From an uncultured Chitinophagaceae bacterium (GTDB lineage: Bacteria > Bacteroidota > Bacteroidia > Chitinophagales > Chitinophagaceae), in the NCBI GenBank assembly GCA_946885335.1, contig CAMPGG010000188.1:1-6945 (forward strand): 6,945 nt of DNA, in the 5' to 3' direction. The position numbers and the translations under genes were made by a program. The notes beneath the pieces were generated by a model, which had not been told where the DNA came from, made no database searches, and worked only from the letters and a program-made list of their open reading frames with translations. Shown here piece by piece: positions 1 through 6,893 of the stretch (positions are counted from its first letter, which is position 1; each line of letters begins with the position of its first letter).

Positions 1-191
1 GCTGAGAGGATTTTTTGTTTTTGGACAGTGCAATGCGATCGAAATTTTTGATTAGCAATGATTAACGGATATCATTTTGCATATTTTTCTTAACCTGATT
101 TTTTAATTAGCCAACATCCATTATTATCTTCCTTTGAATACAATACTGTATAAAATAAAAGTAGTTTGCCGAAATTTATTCGCATAACCAT
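1..191. other. Non-coding stretch downstream of the receptor gene
   Basis: This AT-rich stretch follows the stop codon of the minus-strand TonB-dependent receptor. I see no convincing coding region on either strand, no tRNA-like structure and no strong terminator. The only dyads are a 4-bp one at 170-182 (CGAA/TTCG) and a 5-bp AT-rich one at 138-151 (ATACA/TGTAT). Both are too weak to call. Whatever lies to the left is outside the window. Confidence 0.5.
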
Positions 192-2927
192 CTACCAATT
201 GAAACTCATACTCAGGAAATAATAACCGCCATTATATCCATATGGGGTTCCCTGGTTACTATATTTTAAAATCCCCTGGTTTTGGTTTAATGGATTTTTT
301 ATGGGGTCAGGATAAATATCAAAAATGTTGTTAATGCCGGCGGTTAATGTGAGCCAAGTTGTTGGTGAATAGTAAAAATTGAAATCAGTGAGAATTTTTG
401 GTGAAAAAGATTCATTCAAAAAACTTACAACCCTGGTGATTGGATCAGTAAAAGCAGGAGCAATAGCTGTTTCCCCAAATCGTGTACTTCGAATTAAAAC
501 TCCCATTTTTTCTCTTTTATAATTCGCTGATAATATTATTTTACTTGCCGGCTGGCTGTGTTCAACTTTTTCTCTTTCTTCCGTATTGAACAAAGTATTT
601 TTATTTATTACATCAGCAGATAGTTTACCGGCAACCTGTATTGGACCAAAAAGTTTTGTTTGGGTAAAGTTTGCAACTAAAGATAATTCAAGGGCCGACT
701 TTTGAATGATCCATTTGCTATTTATAACAACATCAATTCCTCTTGTTGTCGTATTTATGGCATTTGAAATAAATCGAACCTGGTCAATGTCATCACGGTT
801 ATGAAGTATTGCATATACTCCAGGATTAGTCTTATCAAATATTCCACTCAATACAATGCGGTTCCTTATTTCAATCCAATATCCATCAACCGTTACATTC
901 AAATGCCGTGAAAGGGTTGAAGTAAGACCAGCACTTGCATTGATTGCTTTTTCCGGCTGTAAAGGTTTTAAACCAAACGATTTTGCGATATCACTCTTGT
1001 TTGAAAAAATGCCGGTTGTTAAAGGAATACCTAATCTCCATACTATGCTTGTTAAATTCAAATGAATCTGTGGTAATGCTGGAGCATGATACCCATTGCT
1101 TATGGAACCACGAATAAAAAATTTAGAAGAGAATTTGTAACGCATGGCAAGCTTTCCAGTGATATTACCACCCAAAATGTCGTAATACTCATATCGGCCC
1201 GACATGTTTATAAGTAAACTTTCATTTATGTCTGATTCCAAATCAATGTAAAAGCTGGCAATATCGCGACTTTCATCTATGGCATCTTCAGGCCTGATAC
1301 CTCCTGTACCTGCAGCACCTCCTGTTCTTATTCCCGAATAATCATAATCTTTCCATGAAGCTTCTTCACCTTCAATTGTTCGATAATTTTCATAACGGTA
1401 TTCAACCCCTAAACCAATATTAAATGTTTTTACATTTCCTACTTGTTTTGCCAAATCCTTTGCAATGCTAATGTTATTAATTTGTTGTCTTAAGATAAAT
1501 CTTCCGCCATAAAATTCAGTTGGCGCATTCTCGCCTAAAAGATATTGAGATGCATTGTTTGTGTTCCTGCCAATTTGTTTATTTGAATTTTCTCCATATG
1601 TGCTTTCCCATTCCCAGTTCCAATTCGTATTTGTTTTGCCTCTTACACCAACAATAGCTGTAATATCCCGGCTGTTAGTTATCGCCTTAATTTTAAAGCC
1701 ATCAGGCCATAAATCCGTATTGACCTGGGTAATGGTTTTTGGAAAACGATAAGCTCCCCGGTTTAAAGCATACCGATAGTTAACAGATCCAGTCCAGAAC
1801 AATTCAACCTGTTTGTTAATTGGATAAGCCCCATTAAGTAAGATCCCGAAGCGGCTTAGTTTTATATTACCATCATTACTAACTGGAGTTTTCCGGCTAA
1901 AATTTCTTGCAGATATTATAGAATCATCCATCGCTATAATTCTTAAACTATCTTCTTTTGTTGATCCGGGAGGAGGTAAGTTTTTGTAAACTGTACCTAA
2001 ATAATTGCCACCCCTGTGTGTAGGCATGCGGTAAAGAAAATCACCCGAGAAATTGAGGTATCCTTGCTTGTTTCCGGGCAGGGCTTTTTTATTTAGTTTG
2101 ATACCCCGGTTGATGCCAAAAAGTATACTTTCTCCATCTCCCTTATATTGCTGTCCCAATTGCAGGTTGATTACCGTTTTTTCTGTTGCTTTTTTCAATA
2201 TTATATTTATCACTCCGGCAATAGCATCTGACCCGTATTGTGCAGAAGATCCATCACGAAGTATTTCAATTTTTTCAATGGCAGAGAAGGGAATAGAGCT
2301 TAGGTCATTACCAACGCTACCCGTACCTAACGTGCCGCGGATGGCATCGACATTTACAAAAGCAGTGTTATGATAACGGGTGCCGTTTAATAATACCAGG
2401 GTATGGTCCGGGCTAAGTCCGCGAAGGGTTACTGGTTCAAATAAATTTTGTCGTGAGGTATTGATTGATGGGACTGCAAAACTCATCATCTGTATTAATG
2501 AAAGCTGACCGGTTTGTTGTAGTTGTTTTGATGAGATCAAATCCACCGGAACAGCCGTATTCAAATAACTTCGCTGTACAAATGAACGTGAACCCAAAAT
2601 CATCACTTCCTCCATCTGCTCATCACGAACCATAAAAAATTGAAGCGATTTGATTTCTCCGGAATTAATTTCTATAGCTTCTTGTAATTTTTTGTAGCCA
2701 ACATGTGTAATAGTGATTGTATGTCTTCCGGCTTTTAAAGTAGAAGAAAACTCACCTTTAATATTTGTAAGAATGGTTTTATTTGAAATTAAGATGGTCG
2801 CTGAGGATAATACGAAGTCTCCATCTTTAACAAGTCCATTAATCGTTCCTTCTTGTGCAAAAGAAACAACATCATACAGCATAAAAAAAATAAAATAAAT
2901 AAGCCAGGGTATTTTTAGCAGCAGCAT
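192..2927 (-). CDS. TonB-dependent outer-membrane receptor with N-terminal carboxypeptidase-regulatory-like domain
   Basis: Outer-membrane active transporter of 911 residues, expected to import a substrate using energy passed on by TonB-ExbBD. Residues 1-24 are a signal peptide (hydrophobic core, likely cleavage after SFA, before QEG). Residues about 27-100 form a beta-sandwich domain of the CarboxypepD_reg-like type common in Bacteroidota receptors. A possible TonB box (EEVMILG) lies at 106-112. The plug domain covers about 118-246, with the hallmark segments VTLRGLSPDHTLVLLNG (166-182) and IEKIEILRDGSSAQYGSDAIAGVINI (217-242). The rest is a beta-barrel ending in the aromatic-rich FLSMSFNW. 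The gene is intact. No SusD-like partner is present and there is no STN signalling domain, so it is neither a SusC/SusD pair nor a FecA-type signalling receptor as far as this window shows. It starts 37 bases after the response regulator gene with no terminator between, so it is probably the last gene of the kinase operon. The leader is A-rich (aaaacaaaaattt) rather than Shine-Dalgarno-like. The substrate cannot be assigned. Confidence 0.93.
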   Translation of the reverse strand: MLLLKIPWLIYFIFFMLYDVVSFAQEGTINGLVKDGDFVLSSATILISNKTILTNIKGEFSSTLKAGRHTITITHVGYKKLQEAIEINSGEIKSLQFFMVRDEQMEEVMILGSRSFVQRSYLNTAVPVDLISSKQLQQTGQLSLIQMMSFAVPSINTSRQNLFEPVTLRGLSPDHTLVLLNGTRYHNTAFVNVDAIRGTLGTGSVGNDLSSIPFSAIEKIEILRDGSSAQYGSDAIAGVINIILKKATEKTVINLQLGQQYKGDGESILFGINRGIKLNKKALPGNKQGYLNFSGDFLYRMPTHRGGNYLGTVYKNLPPPGSTKEDSLRIIAMDDSIISARNFSRKTPVSNDGNIKLSRFGILLNGAYPINKQVELFWTGSVNYRYALNRGAYRFPKTITQVNTDLWPDGFKIKAITNSRDITAIVGVRGKTNTNWNWEWESTYGENSNKQIGRNTNNASQYLLGENAPTEFYGGRFILRQQINNISIAKDLAKQVGNVKTFNIGLGVEYRYENYRTIEGEEASWKDYDYSGIRTGGAAGTGGIRPEDAIDESRDIASFYIDLESDINESLLINMSGRYEYYDILGGNITGKLAMRYKFSSKFFIRGSISNGYHAPALPQIHLNLTSIVWRLGIPLTTGIFSNKSDIAKSFGLKPLQPEKAINASAGLTSTLSRHLNVTVDGYWIEIRNRIVLSGIFDKTNPGVYAILHNRDDIDQVRFISNAINTTTRGIDVVINSKWIIQKSALELSLVANFTQTKLFGPIQVAGKLSADVINKNTLFNTEEREKVEHSQPASKIILSANYKREKMGVLIRSTRFGETAIAPAFTDPITRVVSFLNESFSPKILTDFNFYYSPTTWLTLTAGINNIFDIYPDPIKNPLNQNQGILKYSNQGTPYGYNGGYYFLSMSFNW

Positions 2928-2964
2928 AAATTTTTGTTTTATTACCTGCTAATAAGAACCACCA

Positions 2965-3738
2965 TTATTTTTTTACAGGGTGTGAGATTATGGCTTGTGA
3001 AACGGCAGTTGAACTTAAAATTTTATTCAGATTAAATTTGAAAAGCCTGCCAACAGGAATATCTTTTTTGTCAATTTCTACCGAGTCAGCATTAAAGCTT
3101 TCTATTTTATTGATAGCAATTATAAACGACTTGTGAATTCTTATGAACGCATTTGATGGAAGCATTTCTTCCAGGGATGCAAGCAGGTGTTTTGTGATAA
3201 TGGTTTTATTAATGGTAATGATTTTTATATAATCATTCAAACCTTCAATATATAAAATATCATTAAACAGAATTTTTACCATTTTGCGGTTGGCGCGGAA
3301 ATATAAAAAAGGAGGCATTGATTCCTGGTGGATTTCTGTAGTCATTGCTGCTGTATCACCTTTGCCAAGAAGATTTAATTGTAACACCTTATTCACCCCT
3401 TTTAAAAATCTTTCAAAACTGATTGGCTTGAGCAAATAGTCGACAGCATCCAATTCAAAACCTTCTACAGCATATTTGCGGTATGCAGTAGTGAAAATAA
3501 CATTAGGAGGATTTTTAAGGGTGCGCAAAAAGCTAGTACCTAATAAATGTGGCATCTGAATATCAAGAAATAAAAGATCTACCCTGTTATCTTTTAAAAA
3601 AGAAATGGCTTCAACAGCATTTGTGCAAATACCACATAGTTCCAAAGCTTCTACACCAGTAATATGTTTTTTCAGAATTTCCCTTGCCGGAAGTTCATCA
3701 TCTATAACCAAACATTTTATTTTTTTAGATTCAGGCAT
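2965..3738 (-). CDS. LytTR-family response regulator (REC + LytTR DNA-binding domain)
   Basis: Cytoplasmic transcription regulator of 257 residues, the usual length for the LytR/AlgR family. The receiver domain covers about 7-120 and is complete: acidic pair Asp13-Asp14, phosphoacceptor Asp59 in LLFLDIQMP, switch Thr83/Thr84 in FTTAY, and Lys104-Pro105 in LLKPI. A linker of about 25 residues leads to the LytTR DNA-binding domain at about 145-245, recognised by FLYFRANRKMVKILFNDILYIEG-type strands, FIRIHKSFIIAINKIESF (198-215) and IPVGRLFKFNL (227-237). With every receiver residue present it should be phosphorylatable, presumably by the upstream kinase. Its start codon lies inside the 3' end of the kinase B gene (8-base overlap, ATGCCTGA), which suggests translational coupling. 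The downstream gene encodes the TonB-dependent receptor, an obvious candidate target. The target is inferred from position only. Confidence 0.95.
   Translation of the reverse strand: MPESKKIKCLVIDDELPAREILKKHITGVEALELCGICTNAVEAISFLKDNRVDLLFLDIQMPHLLGTSFLRTLKNPPNVIFTTAYRKYAVEGFELDAVDYLLKPISFERFLKGVNKVLQLNLLGKGDTAAMTTEIHQESMPPFLYFRANRKMVKILFNDILYIEGLNDYIKIITINKTIITKHLLASLEEMLPSNAFIRIHKSFIIAINKIESFNADSVEIDKKDIPVGRLFKFNLNKILSSTAVSQAIISHPVKK
3731..3738 (-). other. Overlapping stop/start junction, kinase B to response regulator
   Basis: On the minus strand the sequence TATGCCTGA encodes Tyr397-Ala398-stop of kinase B. One base out of frame it supplies the ATG (3738-3736) of the response regulator. 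The 8-base overlap favours translational coupling and a fixed ratio of the two products. Confidence 0.8.
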
Positions 3739-4927
3739 AGCTCAAAGCAGGTTTGGTTATTTCGCTGGTAGTTACTTCTTCCTGTGCAGTCTCTTCTAAG
3801 TTAAGATTTAAATGAAGCATTAATAGTTCCTGTTCCGCATTTATTTTTAACTCATGCTTGCCGGGATATAAAATCTTAAGACGTTTTTGCACATTGATAA
3901 ATGATTCATCAACTTTTTTTGCATCAGCAGCAATCCCTGCCGGAATTCCATTGAATATTTTCATAGACAGGTTATTATTTTCGACAGTTATTTCAAGATT
4001 TACCCAGGCTTGTTCAACCAATACATTATTACAATAAGAAAAACTATTGTCAATAAAAGGAAGCAACAATAAAGGGCTAATCATCTGTCTATCCACATTC
4101 CCATTAATTTGAAAGGTCAATTCTAATCGTTCTCCCTGCCTGATTTTTTCAAGCGCCATGTATTTTTTTATCATGGAGATTTCCTTTTCCAGTCGCACTT
4201 TTGGTACATCACATTCGTATAGCATATAGCTTAACAAGTCCGAAAGCTTGATCAGCATTTCAGGAGCTTTTGATGAAGCTGTACGGGAATGCTCAGTTAT
4301 ATTGCTAAGTGTGCTGAAAAGAAACGCCGGGTGAATTTGTGCTTTCAGCAACTGCAATTCAGCATTTATCTTTTCTTTTTCCAGTGTTTCTTTTTCCTTT
4401 TGTTTTAGCCACCATCGCTTCAATAAGATAATGACTGATGCTACCAGGGTCACCTTTATAGCGTTTAGTAAACTTGCATCAATGCTTGCCCAAAGAATAT
4501 TCTTTATTGGTTTATTTAATTCGAACAACTTGTCAATAAAAGGGTAAACAAAGCTGTATAAAAAATAACCCATGGTAACAATGAGAACACTGGCACCCAA
4601 TAAACCAGCAAGCACAGAGAGATATTTTCTTTTTAATAAAAATTTGGGTATTAAAAAATAAATTACAGCATAACAGTAAAACATATGAGTTAGCAAAAGC
4701 AAAAATGATTTTGCTAACACCAACAAACAGTATAACATAAAACCCAGTTCATTTATCCCTGGCTGGTGCTGGTGGAAGAGCTGTGATCTTGAAGTTGATA
4801 TTTCAGGCAATGCAAGTGTAAAAAAAATAGTGAACACAATATATATCCACCACCATAGCCAAAATGCAAGATGCCGCCGCGTTTTGTGCCGACGCTGATT
4901 GGAAAAAACTAAATCATGCCACTGCAT
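3731..4927 (-). CDS. Degenerate LytS-type sensor kinase (probable pseudokinase, kinase B)
   Basis: Inner-membrane protein of 398 residues, a tandem paralogue of kinase A. Four membrane segments are visible at about 20-40, 61-94, 102-130 and 153-173. They leave only two outside loops of about 20 residues, so there is no separate periplasmic sensor domain. A charged helical linker (173-188) leads to the H-box AELQLLKAQIHP-AFLFSTLSNI, where the phosphoacceptor histidine of the PHFLFN motif is Ala201 (codon GCG) and the following Asn is Ser205. The N-box reads LPFIDNSFSYCN (289-300) where kinase A has IPLVENSFKHG: Asp293 replaces Glu, Asn294 is kept, and Lys-His-Gly has become Ser-Tyr-Cys. The G-box glycine of IGLNNV is Ser342 in ESFINV. 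The reading frame is intact and the dimerisation helix well kept, so this looks like a retained non-catalytic partner, not decay. It cannot accept phosphate at the usual site. Weak ATP binding remains possible. The start overlaps the end of kinase A by 14 bases, and the N-terminus (HDLVFSN...HLAFW) aligns with kinase A at HDFIFSN...HAAFW. Confidence 0.9.
   Translation of the reverse strand: MQWHDLVFSNQRRHKTRRHLAFWLWWWIYIVFTIFFTLALPEISTSRSQLFHQHQPGINELGFMLYCLLVLAKSFLLLLTHMFYCYAVIYFLIPKFLLKRKYLSVLAGLLGASVLIVTMGYFLYSFVYPFIDKLFELNKPIKNILWASIDASLLNAIKVTLVASVIILLKRWWLKQKEKETLEKEKINAELQLLKAQIHPAFLFSTLSNITEHSRTASSKAPEMLIKLSDLLSYMLYECDVPKVRLEKEISMIKKYMALEKIRQGERLELTFQINGNVDRQMISPLLLLPFIDNSFSYCNNVLVEQAWVNLEITVENNNLSMKIFNGIPAGIAADAKKVDESFINVQKRLKILYPGKHELKINAEQELLMLHLNLNLEETAQEEVTTSEITKPALSYA
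4914..4927 (-). other. Overlapping stop/start junction, kinase A to kinase B
   Basis: The minus-strand sequence TATGCAGTGGCATGA encodes Tyr398-Ala-Val-Ala-stop of kinase A. Out of frame it provides the ATG (4927-4925) of kinase B, a 14-base overlap. There is no clear Shine-Dalgarno upstream, which fits coupled translation. The start falls on a Tyr-Ala (TAT GC) codon pair exactly as at the next junction. Confidence 0.75.
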
Positions 4928-6119
4928 ATTCTGTTATTGCTGGTTTTATTTGTTGCTCCGCAATATTTATTTCTTCTAAACGAATCTTCATAAAAACTTC
5001 AAAGCTGTCCGAAGTGTTAACGATGGTGAATTCATGCGTTTCAGGGTACAATAACTGTAATCTTTTCTTTACATTATTCAAACCAATATGTACGTTGTGT
5101 TGCGATGGCAGCACTTCATATGGCCTGCTGTTGCTCAATAAAAAAAATAAGCAGTGTTCATCAATGGTTATATTAAGATTAACCCAGGGATTCTCCAGCA
5201 TTTTACTTGTACCATGCTTAAAGCTATTTTCCACTAAGGGTATCAGCAATAATGGCGGAATCAATTTATCATGGTAAGCTCCTTTTATTTCAAGTTTCAT
5301 TTTCAGGCGATTGCCATAACGGAATTTTTCTAAAGCCATATAGTCTTCTATCATTTTCAATTCTTTTTTTAATAGAACATGACTATGGTTACATTCATTC
5401 ATTATGTAGTGTAGTATATCACTAAGCTTCATCAGCATTTCCGGTGCTTTCTGAGGAGATGTAAGTGTGAAGAAATAAATATTATTAAGTGTATTGAAAA
5501 GGAAATGTGGATGTATCTGTGCTTTTAGTAATTGCAGTTCGGCGCTTGCTTTCTCTTTTGCAACCTGTAGGGTTTCCTGCTGCTTTAACCACCCACGTTT
5601 CATCATTTTAATAATAATTGCAAAACCTCCAATTACTGGATAATTAAATGCTACACCTTTCATTACCAGACTTATTCTATAGGAAGGGCTAATCATTACC
5701 CGGTCCGGGAAAATGCGAACATTATTCCAGTCTACCAACCACGCGGTTAAATACTGTAGCAACAAAATAATGCCTACCATGACTACAGTAACTCCAAATG
5801 TAAATGTCAATTTTTTTCTATTAAATAAAAGCCGTGGTAAAACAAAATAAATAAAGAGATAGGCGAACGGAATTTGAGGTAAAAAAATAAAGGTTGAATT
5901 CAATATGCGCCACTTCAGCCATATTGGGAAGCCGAGCCTTGCAGAATTTGCAGCAAAATGTTCCGTGTTCCATGCAGGAAAAACTCCAAGCGGAATATAA
6001 AAAGTGATGATATAAAATAACCAACAGGCAAACCAAAAAGCAGCATGCCGTGCTATACGGTGGTGCAATTTGTTGGAAAATATAAAATCATGCTGGCTCA
6101 CATAGCATAGTTGCTTCAT
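4914..6119 (-). CDS. LytS-type sensor histidine kinase (His_kinase/PF06580-like), catalytically intact (kinase A)
   Basis: Inner-membrane histidine kinase, the likely phosphodonor for the LytTR regulator two genes downstream. Starting at the ATG at 6119 it has 401 residues, matching the 398 of its paralogue, and the N-termini align (QHDFIFSN with WHDLVFSN). The frame stays open to a GTG at 6248, but that adds 43 residues of low-complexity, Cys-rich sequence with no counterpart in kinase B, so I reject that start. An ATG at 6152 is possible but equally unsupported. Membrane segments lie at about 26-47, 73-99, 104-129 and 151-173, with two short outside loops. After a helical linker comes the H-box AELQLLKAQIHPHFLFNTLNNI (193-214) with phosphoacceptor His205. 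The N-box is IPLVENSFKHG (293-303; Glu297, Asn298, His302) and the G-box region HIGLNNVKKRL (344-354; Gly346). The first glycine box reads NSRP rather than DxGxG, which I believe is common in Bacteroidota members of this family. It is the first gene of the presumed operon. Confidence 0.93.
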   Translation of the reverse strand: MKQLCYVSQHDFIFSNKLHHRIARHAAFWFACWLFYIITFYIPLGVFPAWNTEHFAANSARLGFPIWLKWRILNSTFIFLPQIPFAYLFIYFVLPRLLFNRKKLTFTFGVTVVMVGIILLLQYLTAWLVDWNNVRIFPDRVMISPSYRISLVMKGVAFNYPVIGGFAIIIKMMKRGWLKQQETLQVAKEKASAELQLLKAQIHPHFLFNTLNNIYFFTLTSPQKAPEMLMKLSDILHYIMNECNHSHVLLKKELKMIEDYMALEKFRYGNRLKMKLEIKGAYHDKLIPPLLLIPLVENSFKHGTSKMLENPWVNLNITIDEHCLFFLLSNSRPYEVLPSQHNVHIGLNNVKKRLQLLYPETHEFTIVNTSDSFEVFMKIRLEEINIAEQQIKPAITEYAVA

Positions 6120-6338
6120 GAAATTACATAAACCCTTTTGTAAACAATTCATCCGGCTGCTTAATAAAGGTGAATAACAAATAAATTTCGGGCAATGCCG
6201 GTTATCGTCGGTGAACGGTGGATACCATACCTCACATGTTTTGTGCACGATTACAAAACCTGTTGGCCTAAATAGTAAAATGCTGCTTTTGATAAAGGCT
6301 ACATTGTATTACTGATAATCACCTAAAATTTAAACAAC
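6120..6338. promoter_or_regulatory. Divergent intergenic region between the kinase operon and the lipoprotein gene
   Basis: About 220 bases lie between two divergent start codons, so promoters for both directions should be here. For the lipoprotein gene a weak Bacteroidota-like arrangement is visible: TTG at 6263-6265, an 18-base spacer, then TGCTTTTG at 6284-6291 (family consensus TAnnTTTG). That would give a leader of about 40 bases. For the kinase operon, TTTATTTG on the minus strand (6185-6178) resembles the -7 element, but no good -33 element precedes it. The region also holds a 7-bp inverted repeat (6238-6259) and a CGGTG direct repeat (6209-6220). The existence of promoters here follows from gene layout. 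The exact elements are guesses. Confidence 0.45.
6238..6259. repeat. Perfect 7-bp inverted repeat, possible operator
   Basis: GTTTTGT (6238-6244) and ACAAAAC (6253-6259) are exact reverse complements separated by 8 bases (GCACGATT). The repeat lies near the middle of the divergent intergenic region, immediately upstream of the candidate lipoprotein promoter and about 120 bases upstream of the kinase A start. A dimeric DNA-binding protein site is plausible. A terminator is unlikely because the arms are AT-rich and no T-run follows on either strand. Confidence 0.5.
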
Positions 6339-6893
6339 ATGCAAACAAAAACAATAACTGCCATTGTATTTAAAATAGCCTTAATCATCCTCTTAGGCTT
6401 TCAACTCCTGAGTTGTAAAAAGGACAGTGCGTCCCAGGAGCAACTGCCAATGCCAGAAGAAAAAATAATTTCAGCTTCTAAAAGTAACAGTGAAGGAGAG
6501 TCTCAGTATAATCTTGAAGTGGTACTTCGCGGAGAAGGAAACCGGGGCGGACATATCCACTTCAGTCAAGATGGGGGTGCTGCTAAAATTATCAACCTGG
6601 ATACAAAGGTTCATCACCTTGAACCGGACCATGAATACCTTCTACAGCGTGCAGTTGATGCAATTAATGCGGTTGATGGCAACTGTACAAGTATGTCATG
6701 GCTTACACTTGGTTATGGCTTAACGCCACATGCTATACTAACCGACGAAAAGGGAAATGGGGAGGATATGATATGGAGGAGTGTATCAGCCATACCCTCA
6801 GGCAGCAGCTTCGACATACATTTCCGCGTAATTGATGCAATAACATTAGACGTTGTGCTTGAGAGTGACTGTTATCAATACACAGTAAAATAG
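6339..6893 (+). CDS. Outer-membrane-type lipoprotein of unknown function
   Basis: Protein of 184 residues with a lipoprotein signal peptide: a short polar start, hydrophobic stretch 8-24, and lipobox LLSC with the modified cysteine at 26. The residues after the cysteine, KKDS, partly resemble the charged Bacteroidota lipoprotein export signal, so surface display is possible but not certain. A flexible linker (about 27-55) leads to one compact, probably beta-rich domain (about 56-184). Visible features are the strand pair NLEVVLRGEG...GGHIHF (58-75), VHHLEPDHEYLLQRAVD (91-107), DGNCTSMSWLTLGYGL (113-128), and the C-terminal SFDIHFRVIDA...VVLESDCYQYTV (157-183). Two mature-domain cysteines, 116 and 178, could form a disulfide. 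His72, His74, His92, His93 and His98 cluster in the first half and could bind metal, but nothing proves it. I do not recognise a named family. From memory it resembles uncharacterised Chitinophagaceae secreted proteins, which I cannot verify. The gene is divergent from the kinase operon and its leader is A-rich (taaacaac before ATG). Confidence 0.88.
   Translation: MQTKTITAIVFKIALIILLGFQLLSCKKDSASQEQLPMPEEKIISASKSNSEGESQYNLEVVLRGEGNRGGHIHFSQDGGAAKIINLDTKVHHLEPDHEYLLQRAVDAINAVDGNCTSMSWLTLGYGLTPHAILTDEKGNGEDMIWRSVSAIPSGSSFDIHFRVIDAITLDVVLESDCYQYTVK

Noticed and set aside
138..182. Weak dyads downstream of the receptor gene (138-151 and 170-182), considered as a terminator
   Set aside because: The arms are only 4-5 bp and mostly AT. 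For the 138-151 dyad the T-run is on the wrong side for the receptor gene. For the 170-182 dyad the T-rich stretch is 9 bases away. This is not enough for a call.
856..2898. Several plus-strand open frames of 60-106 codons inside the receptor gene
   Set aside because: They are antisense to a well-supported 911-residue receptor, have no recognisable domains, and follow from the reverse complement of its codon usage.
2928..2964. Possible separate promoter or LytTR site in the 37-base gap before the receptor gene
   Set aside because: The gap is A/T-rich, with no TAnnTTTG-like element and no GTT-based direct repeat on the minus strand.
4864..5277. Plus-strand open frame of 137 codons across the kinase A/kinase B junction
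   Set aside because: It is antisense to the kinase A catalytic domain and the kinase B start, both of which have clear family motifs. Its translation has no coherent features.
6120..6248. N-terminal extension of kinase A to a GTG start (43 extra residues)
   Set aside because: The extra segment starts with GTG, is Cys-rich, has no counterpart in the paralogue and covers the inverted repeat. The ATG at 6119 gives a protein of matching length and aligned N-terminus.
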